NCBI RefSeq assembly: GCF_001612685.1
Contig: NZ_BDAY01000012.1
Span: 59,348 to 123,347, forward strand
DNA: 64,000 nucleotides
DNA from: Nocardia altamirensis NBRC 108246
GTDB taxonomy: Bacteria; Actinomycetota; Actinomycetes; Mycobacteriales; Mycobacteriaceae
Direction of reading: 5' to 3'
Positions 42,550 to 51,176 of this stretch are shown here, piece after piece; the stretch's first letter is position 1, and every line of letters begins with the position of its first letter. The notes below the pieces were generated by a model. The model searched no databases. It had not been told where the DNA came from and saw only the letters and a program-made list of their open reading frames with translations. The position numbers and the translations under genes are program-made.

Positions 42550-43668
42550 TCAGCCTACCGGGGTGGGCTCTCGTTCGCTGTTGACTTCTTGGTCGTCGTT
42601 CTCGCGGCGGTTGCGGATGATGCTGGAAATGAACGCCGCACCGATGAACGCGACACCGACCAGGCCGGTGATGAGCTCGTTGATGTGCACACCGATCGAG
42701 ACGAACAGGATGACCGCCAGCGCGCCGATCGCCCAGTGCGCGCCGTGCTCGAGGAACACGTACTCGGACAGCGTGCCCTTGCGGACCAGGTACACGGTGA
42801 TCGAGCGAACGAACATGGCGCCGATCAAACCGAGGCCGAGCGCGATGATGATGGGGTCGGCGGTGATGGCGAACGCGCCGATCACACCGTCGAAGGAGAA
42901 CGACGCGTCGAGGACCTCGAGGTAGAGGAAGAGGAAGAAGCCTGCCTTACCGGTGGCCTTGACCAGCTCGGAGGGGCCGCCCTTCGACTCGCCCTCCTCG
43001 GTCATCTCCTCGGTGTGGAACATCGAGCCGAGCCCGTCGACCACGATGTAGACAACCATGCCGAGCAGGCCGGCGAGCAGGACGGTGGAGCGCTTGTCCT
43101 CAGGCGTAAGCAGTTCCGCGGTGAGTACCAGGCCGATGGCCGCGACGACCACCGAAAGCATGTCGAGCTTGCCGAGCTGCGCGAGCGGACGCTCGAGCCA
43201 AGACAGCCAGGTGATCTCGCGCTCTTCGAAGATGAAGTTGAGGAACAGCAACAGCAGGAACATGCCACCGAACGCGGCGATCTGCGGATGCGCGTCGGTG
43301 AGCAGTGTCTCGTAGCTCGGGTCGCCGTTCGGGAAGTAGGCGGCATCGCCTTCCGGCGGATTGAGCGCCAGGTCGAAGGCCTTCACCGGGCTGAGCCCCG
43401 CGGTGATCCACACGATCGCCAGCGGGAACACCAGGCGCATGCCGAACACGGCGATCAAGATGCCGACGGTAAGGAAGATCCGCTGCCAGAAATCGCTCAT
43501 CCGCCGGAGCACAGTCGCGTTGATGACCGCGTTGTCGAAAGAGAGTGAGACTTCGAGGATGCCGAGGATCGCGACCAGTGCCAGGGCGGTCGGCCCGCCG
43601 TACAGCAGCGCAACCACGAGCGACAGCACCGTCACGATGAGGGACATGCCGAATATGCGCAGGACCAC
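42550..43668 (-). CDS. DUF475/TerC-superfamily membrane protein, 372 aa
   Basis: GTG 43668 start (VVLRIFGMSL), AAAGGT upstream. About eight transmembrane helices. The two conserved acidic segments of TerC-related transporters are present: LEVSLSFDNAVINATV (residues ~36-53) and LDASFSFDGVIGAFAITAD (~255). TerC-like proteins are membrane partners of TerD proteins and are linked to metal ion export in some organisms. DUF475 members commonly co-occur with TerD genes in actinobacteria, as here. Substrate unknown. Confidence 0.85.
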   Translation of the reverse strand: MVLRIFGMSLIVTVLSLVVALLYGGPTALALVAILGILEVSLSFDNAVINATVLRRMSDFWQRIFLTVGILIAVFGMRLVFPLAIVWITAGLSPVKAFDLALNPPEGDAAYFPNGDPSYETLLTDAHPQIAAFGGMFLLLLFLNFIFEEREITWLSWLERPLAQLGKLDMLSVVVAAIGLVLTAELLTPEDKRSTVLLAGLLGMVVYIVVDGLGSMFHTEEMTEEGESKGGPSELVKATGKAGFFLFLYLEVLDASFSFDGVIGAFAITADPIIIALGLGLIGAMFVRSITVYLVRKGTLSEYVFLEHGAHWAIGALAVILFVSIGVHINELITGLVGVAFIGAAFISSIIRNRRENDDQEVNSEREPTPVG

Positions 43669-43848
43669 GCGGGGACCTTTCGTTTGCGTCGGCCGGACGT
43701 GTGTCCGCCCGAGCGCTTGTCTGATGTATCCGAGTTGGCGCCGCTGTTACCAGCGTGGCCGCAGATCCGCCGGATGTCCAACGGAGCTGTGATCGGTTTG
43801 TCGACGGTGTGCCGACTGTACTGCTGCCAGAGGCAATCACAGCACGTC

Positions 43849-43912
43849 AACCATCTAACGGCACAGCCGCCATTTCCGTTAACCGTCTAACGGCCCAGCG
43901 GCCGTTGACGTT
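43849..43912. repeat. Tandem 32-bp repeat, two imperfect copies
   Basis: Unit 1 at 43849-43880, unit 2 at 43881-43912; 26 of 32 bases match. Each begins AACC(A/G)TCTAACGGC. Unit 2 forms a hairpin (AACGGCC-CAGC-GGCCGTT). It lies between terD and the DUF475 gene. Confidence 0.5.
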
Positions 43913-43933
43913 CCCGGCGCGCCGGTCGCACGA

Positions 43934-43961
43934 CGAGGGGGCCCGTCGCCGAGCCCCCTCG
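43934..43961 (-). terminator. Hairpin terminator after terD
   Basis: Perfect 9-bp stem CGAGGGGGC / GCCCCCTCG with a 10-base loop, 17 bases after the terD stop on the minus strand. Confidence 0.8.
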
Positions 43962-43977
43962 AACCACGAAGCGTTTC

Positions 43978-44553
43978 TTAGACGTTCACGCCGTAGTCGC
44001 GGGCGATCCCGGAAAGACCGGAGGCGTAGCCCTGACCGATGGCGCGGAACTTCCACTCCGCACCGTTGCGGTACAGCTCGCCGAAGACCATGGCGGTCTC
44101 GGTGGAGGCGTCCTCGGTGAGGTCGTAGCGGGCGAGCTCGTTGTTGTTGCTGCGGTCGACAACGCGGATGTAGGCGTTGCGGACCTGGCCGAACGACTGC
44201 TGCCTGGTCTCGGCGTCGTAGATCGAGACCGGGAAGAAGATGCTCGCGATGGTCGCCGGGGTGTTGGCCAGGTCGACGTTGATGACCTCGTCGTCGCCCT
44301 CGCCCTCGCCGGTGGTGTTGTCACCCGCGTGCTCGATGGCGCCCTCCGGCGACTTCAAGTTGTTGAAGAACACGAAGTGCTGGTCCGACAGCACCTTCTT
44401 GTCCTCACCGGTCGCGATGGCGCTGGCGTCGAGGTCGAAGTCGGTACCGGTGGTGGTCCGCACATCCCACCCTAGGCCGACCGCAACGGCGGTCAGGTTA
44501 GGCGCCGCCTTGGTCAGCGAGACATTGCCGCCCTTGGACAAACTGACACCCAT
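43978..44553 (-). CDS. terD: TerD-family protein, 191 aa
   Basis: ATG 44551-44553 (MGVSLSKGGNVSLTKAAPNL), the typical TerD start. All hallmark segments are present: VAVGLGWDVRTTTGTDFDLD, NLKSPEGAIEHAGDNTTGEG, GDDEVINVDLANTPATIASI and a terminal FRAIGQGYASGLSGIARDYG. Acidic residues DFDLDASAI and GDDEVINVDL are the calcium-binding set and are intact. It is a full-length TerD. The gene is divergent from the biosynthetic operon (coiled-coil protein onward) and 285 bases from it. That gap holds two copies of the 43-bp repeat. Confidence 0.93.
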   Translation of the reverse strand: MGVSLSKGGNVSLTKAAPNLTAVAVGLGWDVRTTTGTDFDLDASAIATGEDKKVLSDQHFVFFNNLKSPEGAIEHAGDNTTGEGEGDDEVINVDLANTPATIASIFFPVSIYDAETRQQSFGQVRNAYIRVVDRSNNNELARYDLTEDASTETAMVFGELYRNGAEWKFRAIGQGYASGLSGIARDYGVNV

Positions 44554-44714
44554 GCGGGATTCCCTTTCAATAGTCCGTCATTGGTTCCCAGCATGTCCGA
44601 ATCGCCGGGTACGCCTTACGACAGTAGTAGGTTTCCGCGAACTTGCGTAGGAACCCGCAGAACGCTGGGTGAACACGGCAGACCTACTACCGGGTACGGG
44701 CAAATGGTGGGGTT

Positions 44715-44757
44715 GTCCGCCGATATTCGCGCTACTCGTTGCGCAGGCGGAGGATCC
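44715..44757 (+). repeat. 43-bp ter-region repeat, copy A
   Basis: Begins GTCCGCCGATATTCGCGCTA and ends GGATCC. Same length as copies B and C; 36 of 43 bases match copy B. It lies in the divergent promoter region between terD and the biosynthetic operon. Confidence 0.7.
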
Positions 44758-44781
44758 ACAGAACAGGCGCTGTCGGGCGAA

Positions 44782-44824
44782 GTCCGCCGATAATCGCGCT
44801 AGCCGCAGCGAAGGCGCAGGATCC
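44782..44824 (+). repeat. 43-bp ter-region repeat, copy B
   Basis: Begins GTCCGCCGATAATCGCGCTA and ends CGCAGGATCC. It starts 67 bases after copy A and ends 15 bases before the GTG of the coiled-coil gene. 38 of 43 bases match copy C, which is in the other ter promoter region. Confidence 0.7.
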
Positions 44825-44839
44825 GCCTACGATCGGAGC

Positions 44840-46057
44840 GTGGTAGGCCGAAGGCGCGGATGGTTCCGGTCATCCGGGAACAGCGAATGGATCGAGCAGG
44901 CGCGAGGGTCGCTGGCCTCGGCGTTCCTCGACATGGACAAGCGCCAGAGCGCGGCGGAGGCGGCGGTGCACGCGTCCGAGCAGGTGTTCCCCGACCGCAG
45001 ACTGGCCGTGCGCTGGGAGCCGGTGCGCAGCCGCTGTTATGACGCGGCAGGCGCCTATGTGACGTTGACCGAGCAGCTCGAACAGGCCGAACGCGACGAC
45101 ACCCCGATCACGGACGGCCCAGCCCGCGTCGAAGCCGTGACCAGGCAGTTGACCGACGCGGCGCGCGCCGTCGACGAGTTCTACCGCGGCAACCAGACGC
45201 AGCTCGAAAACGCGGTGTCCGTCCTCGGCACTGTCCCGCAGTTTGCCAGGCAGGTGAAGATCACCGCGGCAGGCGTGCGCCGCCAGGCCGCCGAGTCGGC
45301 GTACGCGAGCTTCCCTTCGGTGCGCGAACACGCCGGAACCGTGGATGAGGCTCTGGTCACATTGGAGGCCGCGGAACGAGACGCCCCAGTCGCGGCCGTC
45401 CGTGAGGCGGCGAACCGGCTGGAAGCGGCCACAAAAGTCTTGGCAGATGCGTTGGCGCAGGCCCCATCTCGGGCGGGCGCGGCGAAGACCGCGATCACCT
45501 CGGTGACCACTCGGCTGGCCGCGGCCCATACTAAGGCGGAGGGGCTCGCGCCCGCCTATTCCGCGTTGCTGCGAGAATTCAATGCTGCGAGTTCGGCCGA
45601 TCTAGCTGACAATGGTCGCGAAAGCCAGCGAGCCATCGAGGCCGCGGACGCTGCCCTGGCGCGGGCGCGTGCGGCAGCGGCGGAGAACAACCCGGAGATT
45701 GCACTTGATCTGACCACATCCGCCCGCGGGTACCTCACCGAGGCCGAACGCCTGGTCGACGCCGTAACGAAGCGGTTGTCCCTGTTGCGAGAAGTCAGGT
45801 CCGACCCGCAAGACAAGGCCAAGGCCGTACGATTTCGGCTGCGGGATGCACAGATGCTCGCTGTTAGCCGCGGGCTCGTCACCGAATGGGGCTCTGTGCT
45901 CGACGCACAGGCCGCCCGGATCGATCGAATCAGCGAAACACTGACGGGGCGCCACCCCGACTACTGGGCCTACGTGGCCGAACTGGATACCGTCACCGAC
46001 TTCATCGCCGGAGTGGTGGATCGAATGAGAAAACAAGCAGGACCACGACGAGAATGA
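44840..46057 (+). CDS. Helical coiled-coil protein of the ter operon, 405 aa
   Basis: GTG 44840 is chosen because GGAG lies just upstream, although the reading frame is open further back (from 44669); the extra part lies over the repeats and looks non-coding. The protein is almost wholly helical, with heptad-like stretches (TLEAAERDAPVAAVREAANR, AIEAADAALARARAAAAENN) and no enzymatic motif. It ends in a Lys/Arg-rich tail. Similar helical proteins occur in the same place in other actinobacterial ter biosynthetic operons. The HpcH/CitE-like gene follows in the same direction 13 bases later. Confidence 0.75.
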   Translation: MVGRRRGWFRSSGNSEWIEQARGSLASAFLDMDKRQSAAEAAVHASEQVFPDRRLAVRWEPVRSRCYDAAGAYVTLTEQLEQAERDDTPITDGPARVEAVTRQLTDAARAVDEFYRGNQTQLENAVSVLGTVPQFARQVKITAAGVRRQAAESAYASFPSVREHAGTVDEALVTLEAAERDAPVAAVREAANRLEAATKVLADALAQAPSRAGAAKTAITSVTTRLAAAHTKAEGLAPAYSALLREFNAASSADLADNGRESQRAIEAADAALARARAAAAENNPEIALDLTTSARGYLTEAERLVDAVTKRLSLLREVRSDPQDKAKAVRFRLRDAQMLAVSRGLVTEWGSVLDAQAARIDRISETLTGRHPDYWAYVAELDTVTDFIAGVVDRMRKQAGPRRE

Positions 46058-46070
46058 GAGTGGGATAACG

Positions 46071-47285
46071 ATGACCGCAGGCATCGCCGTCCAGCGGGAG
46101 GTTTCCCTGCGGAAGCGAATGCCGCTGCGCCACTTCCGGCAGCTGCACGGCCCGGAGGCCCGGAATCTTTTTCACCGGGAACCCGAACCGTTCGGCGACG
46201 ACCATACGGATCGCGAATTGCTTGCGGTCGGGCTCGGTGCGACGTTGTACGCACCGGCGACCCGACCGGATCTCGCACACACCATCAGCAGGCGGGCCGA
46301 GCGTGGCGTGTGCTCGATGGTGATCGACCTCGAGGACGCGGTCGCCGATCACGAGGTGGAATTGGCCAAGCGGCAGACGGTCGCGGCACTGGATCTGTTG
46401 GCGGCCAACGGGGATGCGAATCCGCTGCTGTTCGTCCGGGTGCGGGACGCGGACACGATCAGCGAGCTGGTCGAGCAATTGGGTGCGGGCGCCGGGGTGT
46501 TGACCGGGTTCGTCTTTCCGAAGTTCGACAGCAGAACGGGCCCGGCGTATCTGGACACGTTGAGCGCCGCGGTGCAGCGGCTCGACCGGCCGATCTACGG
46601 GATGCCGGTGCTCGAATCGCCGGGCCTGGTGCACCGGCAGACGCGGGATCAGGAGCTGACGCAGATCGCGGAGTTGCTTGCCGCGCACCGGGAACGGGTG
46701 CTTGCTGTTCGGGTCGGGGCGACCGACATGTGCTCCACGTTCGGCATTCGCCGGGACCGGGATCTGACGATCTACGACGTGCGGGTGGTCGCCGATGTCA
46801 TTGCCGACATCGTGAACTACCTGGGGCGGGCGGACGGGACGGGCTACGTGATCACCGGGCCGGTCTGGGAGTATTTCGCCGATCACGAGCGGATGTTCCG
46901 GCCGTTGCTGCGCACCGCGCCGTTCGAGGAATCCGACGCGGTGCCGTTCCGGCAGTACCTGGTCAGCCGGGACCTGGACGGGCTGTTGCGCGAGATAACC
47001 CTGGACCGCGCCAACGGGATTCAGGGCAAGACGGTGATTCATCCGTCGCATGTGGCTGCGGTGCACGCGCTGTCGGTGGTGACGCACGAGGAGTACTCGG
47101 ATGCGTTGGACATTCTGCAGGTCGACGTCGGCGGAGTGGCGGCGTCGGGTTATCGGAACAAGATGAACGAGATGCGACCGCACCGGAGTTGGGCGCGGCA
47201 GACGCTGTTGCGGGCGCGGGTTTTCGGGGTGGCGAATAAGGGAGTTTCGTTCGTGGATTTGTTGACGGCGTTGGTGACCGTATGA
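46071..47285 (+). CDS. HpcH/HpaI-CitE-like C-C lyase of the ter biosynthetic operon, 404 aa
   Basis: ATG 46071; another in-frame ATG at 46119 (MPLRHFRQLHGPEARNLFHR) may be the true start because family members begin near there and GGAAG lies close. The TIM-barrel pattern of the HpcH/HpaI family is seen: LGATLYAPATRPDLAHTISR, MVIDLEDAVADHEVELAKRQ with the metal-binding acids, VFPKFDSRTGP, VGATDMCSTFGI and a C-terminal GIQGKTVIHPSHVAAVHAL. It probably makes or breaks a carbon-carbon bond in a small acid. In ter systems this lyase is paired with PRTase, StiP and HAD genes. Its stop overlaps the next ATG (ATGA), so translation is coupled. Confidence 0.85.
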   Translation: MTAGIAVQREVSLRKRMPLRHFRQLHGPEARNLFHREPEPFGDDHTDRELLAVGLGATLYAPATRPDLAHTISRRAERGVCSMVIDLEDAVADHEVELAKRQTVAALDLLAANGDANPLLFVRVRDADTISELVEQLGAGAGVLTGFVFPKFDSRTGPAYLDTLSAAVQRLDRPIYGMPVLESPGLVHRQTRDQELTQIAELLAAHRERVLAVRVGATDMCSTFGIRRDRDLTIYDVRVVADVIADIVNYLGRADGTGYVITGPVWEYFADHERMFRPLLRTAPFEESDAVPFRQYLVSRDLDGLLREITLDRANGIQGKTVIHPSHVAAVHALSVVTHEEYSDALDILQVDVGGVAASGYRNKMNEMRPHRSWARQTLLRARVFGVANKGVSFVDLLTALVTV

Positions 47286-49831
47286 GCGGCGCGACGCTCG
47301 ATTTTGTGGGAATTCCTTGGGCAACAAAAACTCTCGGCTTGCGGCTGGATCACGAAGAGTCGTTCGGCGCAGCCGCGCCGGATAGCGCGTTGCCCGCCGA
47401 ACTGGCGATTGCTTCGCTGATTCAGCCCGGCCTGCGGCGCAATCCGCGCCGGGCACACTTGCTGGTGTCGACCGTGTTGGGCAAGCATCTGCCGACCGAT
47501 CCGCGGGTGGTGCTCGACAGCGGGAACCGGCTCGGTGACCTGGTGCGCGAGGTGCTCGGCGCGCGTGCGGCTTTGGTGCTCGGCTTCGCGGAAACCGCGA
47601 CCGGGCTCGGGCATTGCGTCGCGGCACGGATCGAAGCGGTGGGGTATCTGCATTCGACGCGACGTGATGTCGACGCGGCGCAGACCCTCACCGGATTCGA
47701 GGAGGGGCATTCGCATGCCACCTCGCATCAGCTGCAACCGGTGCCCGCCGATATCTTCGTGAACGACCTGCCGCTGGTCCTCGTCGATGACGAAATCTCT
47801 ACCGGCGCAACCGCACTCGATGCGATTCGCGCGCTGCATGCCTTCGCGCCGCGCGCGCATTACGTGCTGGCGTCGCTGGTCGATATGCGGCCTGCGGCCG
47901 ATCGCGCCGTGTTCGACAAGGCGGCCGCGGAGCTCGGGGTGCGGATCGACACCGTCTGCCTGGCTTCGGGGCGCACCGTGCTGCCGAACGGGTTGGTGGA
48001 CGCGGTGGCCGAGCTTCCGGAACCTGCCCTGAATCCGGTGGCCGCGCAGCGTGGTTCGTCGATCCGGCTCGAGGTGCCGTGGCCTGCTTCGGTGCCGGAA
48101 GGCGGCAGGCACGGAATGCTGCGCTCGGATGTCACGGCCTTCGACGCCGCCGTCGCCGCGGCGACCGACGTGGTGCGGGCTCGGCTCGCGGCGGACTTTC
48201 CGGATCGGCCCGTGATCGTGCTCGGGCACGAGGAATTGATGTACCTGCCGTTGCGGTTGGCCGCGGCGCTGGCCGAGTCGGGGACGCCGACGCGGTACCA
48301 GACGACCACCCGTTCGCCCGCGTATGTGCTGGATGAGCCCGGGTATCCGCTGCGTCGTGGATTCCGTTTCACCGCACCGGAATCCGGGCAGGAACAGCCG
48401 CGCTATCTGTACAACGCGCACTGGACCGAGGAGTTCTCCGGTGCGTCCGGGGTGTCGAGCACTGCGGGACATGCGGTCGAGCCGGTCTTGCTCGTTGTCG
48501 TCGATGCGCCCGCCGATACTGCGGAACTCGTCGCCGACGGTGGGCTGGTCGATGTGCTCACCGCGTCCGGGTCCGATGTCGTTGTCGCGGTGCTGCCAGG
48601 AGCCGATCCGCGCGAGTTGGGTATCGCCCGTGCCGAATTGGCGGTCACCGCCGTCTCGGTGCCCGATTCGGTTGCGGAGTCCGCGTTGCCTGCGGCCTCG
48701 GATCTGCCTGCGCCGCTGCACGGTCCGGATTTCGGCTCGTATGCGGCCGACGAGGTTTCCTGGCTGCTGACGGACCTGTCGGACGCGGAGCTCGAGGCCA
48801 ACGTCCTCGACAGAGAACGCCGGATCCAGGCGGGCGTCGCACACTACGCCGAATCGTTGCCCATCGAATACCAGCCGGACGCGGCCTACCGTGCACTGTT
48901 CGACGAGGTGCTCGCGGAAAGCGCCGAGCGGCTCGCGCTCGCCGTGGCGACCGTTGCCGAACTCGTGGTCGCCGAGCGCGGCGACGACATCGTGCTGGTG
49001 TCGCTGGCTCGGGCGGGCACGCCGATCGGGATCCTGATGCGGCGCTGGTTGCGCTCCGGGCGTGGCGCCGGACGGCCGAGCCTCGACGTGCCGCATTACG
49101 CGGTGTCGATCGTGCGCGATCGCGGCATCGATACGGTCGCGCTGGATTATCTAGCGCGCCACCATGATCCGGCCACGATCGTGTTCGTGGACGGCTGGAC
49201 CGGCAAGGGCGCCATCACCAGGGAACTCACCGAAGCCCTCGACGCGTACCACGCGGCAGGCGGCGCGCGGTTCAACGACCAGCTCGCCGTGCTGGCCGAT
49301 CCGGGCCATTGCGTGCGCACCTACGGCACCCGCGACGACTTCCTGATCGCCTCGGCCTGCCTGAATTCGACGGTGTCCGGCCTGGTTTCGCGCACCGTGC
49401 TCAACGACACCCTGATCGGACCCGGTCAATTCCACGGCGCCAAGTACTACCGCGAGCTGGCCGAGGACGATGTCTCGCTGCGCCTGCTCGACATCGTGAG
49501 TGCCGCGTTCGACGCGATCCGCGATCGGGTGCCTGCTCACGTCGCCGCCGTGGCGTCCAGCGATCGCACCCCGACCTGGACCGGCTGGACCTCGGTCGAG
49601 CAGGTCCGTGCCGAATACGGCATCGCCAGTGTGAATTTCGTGAAACCCGGCGTCGGCGAGACCACCCGGGTGCTGCTGCGGCGACTGCCGTGGCTGGTGC
49701 TGGTTCGGGACGCGCAAGCTCCCGAGCACGCGCATATTCGCCTGCTCGCCGCGGCCCGCGGCGTGCCGGTCGAGGTCGTCCCCGACCTGGCCTATTCATG
49801 CATGGGACTGATCAAGGACCTGCAGACATGA
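47282..49831 (+). CDS. PRTase-TRSP-StiP fusion protein, 849 aa
   Basis: ATG 47282 overlaps the stop of the lyase gene. The N-terminal third (to ~260) is a phosphoribosyltransferase with a recognisable PRPP loop, LPLVLVDDEISTGATALDAI near residue 165-180. Residues ~260-470 match the TRSP domain that follows such PRTases. From ~480 the sequence matches the StiP family (Pfam PRTase-like/cysteine protease StiP), beginning DFGSYAADEVSWLLTDLSDA, with HYDPATIVFVDGWTGKGAIT-type loop near 635 and NDTLIGPGQFHGAKYYRELA near 715. In many genomes the last part is a separate gene. It should add a ribose-phosphate to a base-like precursor. Confidence 0.8.
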   Translation: MSGATLDFVGIPWATKTLGLRLDHEESFGAAAPDSALPAELAIASLIQPGLRRNPRRAHLLVSTVLGKHLPTDPRVVLDSGNRLGDLVREVLGARAALVLGFAETATGLGHCVAARIEAVGYLHSTRRDVDAAQTLTGFEEGHSHATSHQLQPVPADIFVNDLPLVLVDDEISTGATALDAIRALHAFAPRAHYVLASLVDMRPAADRAVFDKAAAELGVRIDTVCLASGRTVLPNGLVDAVAELPEPALNPVAAQRGSSIRLEVPWPASVPEGGRHGMLRSDVTAFDAAVAAATDVVRARLAADFPDRPVIVLGHEELMYLPLRLAAALAESGTPTRYQTTTRSPAYVLDEPGYPLRRGFRFTAPESGQEQPRYLYNAHWTEEFSGASGVSSTAGHAVEPVLLVVVDAPADTAELVADGGLVDVLTASGSDVVVAVLPGADPRELGIARAELAVTAVSVPDSVAESALPAASDLPAPLHGPDFGSYAADEVSWLLTDLSDAELEANVLDRERRIQAGVAHYAESLPIEYQPDAAYRALFDEVLAESAERLALAVATVAELVVAERGDDIVLVSLARAGTPIGILMRRWLRSGRGAGRPSLDVPHYAVSIVRDRGIDTVALDYLARHHDPATIVFVDGWTGKGAITRELTEALDAYHAAGGARFNDQLAVLADPGHCVRTYGTRDDFLIASACLNSTVSGLVSRTVLNDTLIGPGQFHGAKYYRELAEDDVSLRLLDIVSAAFDAIRDRVPAHVAAVASSDRTPTWTGWTSVEQVRAEYGIASVNFVKPGVGETTRVLLRRLPWLVLVRDAQAPEHAHIRLLAAARGVPVEVVPDLAYSCMGLIKDLQT

Positions 49832-49872
49832 GAGAGCTGGGCTTATGCAGGAGGGAGCTGGCTGATGCTTGA
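49828..49872 (+). other. 14-codon minicistron bridging two ter genes
   Basis: ATG at 49828 overlaps the stop of the PRTase-StiP gene and its stop TGA (49870-49872) overlaps the start region of the HAD gene. The short peptide (MRELGLCRRELADA) may carry ribosomes from one cistron to the next. Evidence is only positional. Confidence 0.3.
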
Positions 49873-50710
49873 CTCGAGCCGACTACGAAGACATACGCTG
49901 GTCGCCACCGACCTGGACCGAACGATGATCTACTCGCGCAACGCCTTCAGCGCGCATTCCGATGTGCCGACAGTCTGCGTGGAACACCTGGAGGGTGCAC
50001 CGCTGTCGTTCATGACGACCGCCGCCGCACTGAAGATGCAGACGCTCACCGAGCCCGCGGCCGTCGTCCCCACCACCACGCGCACCATCAAGCAGTTCGA
50101 CCGCATCCAATTGCCCGGTGCCCCATGGCGTTACGCCATCACCAGCAACGGAGGCAACATCCTCGTCGACGGCGTCCCCGACCTGCGGTGGCGCATCGAC
50201 ATCGACGCCAAGGTGCGCGCCGGTGGTGTCACCCTCTCCGAGGTCACCGCCGAACTGCGATCCAGGATCGATGATTCGTGGGTGTCCAAATTCCGCGTCG
50301 CCGACGACCTGTTCTGCTATCTGGTGGTGCGGCCCAAGGAAGTTCCCGAGGGATTCCTCGCCGAATGGGACGCCTGGTGCCGGGCCCGCGGCTGGTCCGC
50401 CTCGCAGCAGGGGCGCAAGATCTACTCGATGCCGGACGTCGTCTGTAAGAGCCACGCGGTCGCGGAGGTTCGCCGCAGGCTGCTCGATTCCGGCGAACTC
50501 GTCACGGAGGCACCGACTTTCGCCGCGGGCGACGGTGCGCTCGACGCCGAGATGCTGCGCGCCGCCGACTTCGCCATCCGGCCGAGGCACGGGGAGCTGG
50601 AACACCTCAACTGGACCCACCCCAATCTCACCGTCACCCGCGCCACCGGCATCCTCGCCGGTGAGGAAATCATCAACTGGTTCATCAAGGGTGCACCGCC
50701 GCTGGACTAG
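49865..50710 (+). CDS. HAD-superfamily phosphatase of the ter operon, 281 aa
   Basis: ATG 49865, AGGAGGGAG upstream. Motif I is ATDLDRTMI (nucleophile Asp16, general acid Asp18), motif II is in AITSNGGN, motif III Lys is in QQGRKIYSM or VCKSHAV, and motif IV is AGDGALDAEML. The cap is of the C2 type. It is the terminal phosphatase of the ter nucleoside-like pathway as previously proposed. The 3' end overlaps the convergent MerR gene by a few bases. Confidence 0.85.
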   Translation: MLDSSRLRRHTLVATDLDRTMIYSRNAFSAHSDVPTVCVEHLEGAPLSFMTTAAALKMQTLTEPAAVVPTTTRTIKQFDRIQLPGAPWRYAITSNGGNILVDGVPDLRWRIDIDAKVRAGGVTLSEVTAELRSRIDDSWVSKFRVADDLFCYLVVRPKEVPEGFLAEWDAWCRARGWSASQQGRKIYSMPDVVCKSHAVAEVRRRLLDSGELVTEAPTFAAGDGALDAEMLRAADFAIRPRHGELEHLNWTHPNLTVTRATGILAGEEIINWFIKGAPPLD

Positions 50711-51129
50711 GCGGATCGCGCCTTGCACGCCTGAGCTGCGCGGACCGCAGGGTCGTCGAGAGTTCGCTTGAAGTCCGGGCATTCGACGAGCGGCTCGTGC
50801 GTGCAGGTGGCCGCGTGGCGCAGCCCCTCGCGCATGCGGGTGAGGCGGGCGATGTCCGCGTCCACCTCGTCGGCCTTGCGTGCCAACCGTGCGCGCAGAT
50901 CGGTGTCGCGCGGGGTGGCCTGCAGGAACCGGGTGATTTCGGCGATCGTGAATCCGGCGCGCCGGGCACACGACACCAGCGCGAGGCGGGCGAGCACGTC
51001 CGGCCGGAAGGTGCGACGCAGACCGTTGCGGCCTGCCGAGGTGACGAGGCCGCGCTTCTCGTAGAACCGGATGGCAGAGGGGGCGAGGCCGGACTGTTCG
51101 GCCACCTCGGCGATGTCCAACAAGGTCAT
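50707..51129 (-). CDS. MerR-family transcriptional regulator (SoxR/CueR-like), 140 aa
   Basis: ATG 51127-51129 follows AAGGAGA. The N-terminal MerR winged helix is clear: MTLLDIAEVAEQSGLAPSAI, RFYEKRGLVTSAGRNGLRRT. The dimerisation helix follows. Cysteines lie in SCARRAGF, TCTHEPLVECPDF and QACKARSA. They could form a metal or redox site but do not match the SoxR CxxCxC(x)nC motif. It is divergent from the metallo-beta-lactamase-fold gene. A perfect 22-bp palindrome in the 47-base gap is its probable operator. Confidence 0.88.
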   Translation of the reverse strand: MTLLDIAEVAEQSGLAPSAIRFYEKRGLVTSAGRNGLRRTFRPDVLARLALVSCARRAGFTIAEITRFLQATPRDTDLRARLARKADEVDADIARLTRMREGLRHAATCTHEPLVECPDFKRTLDDPAVRAAQACKARSA

Positions 51130-51140
51130 GTTTTCTCCTT

Positions 51141-51162
51141 GACTTGAAGCGCGCTTCAAGTC
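51141..51162. promoter_or_regulatory. MerR operator
   Basis: Perfect 22-bp palindrome with half-site GACTTGAAGCG, in the divergent region. On the plus strand it overlaps TTGACT at 51139-51144, so it sits in the stretched spacer of a MerR-type promoter reading towards the hydrolase gene. Confidence 0.75.
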
Positions 51163-51176
51163 AGAGACTACTCGGC

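Noticed and set aside
46002..49096. Long minus-strand ORFs opposite the ter biosynthetic genes
   Set aside because: Antisense shadows of the HpcH and PRTase genes, Arg/His/Gln-rich, without ribosome-binding sites.
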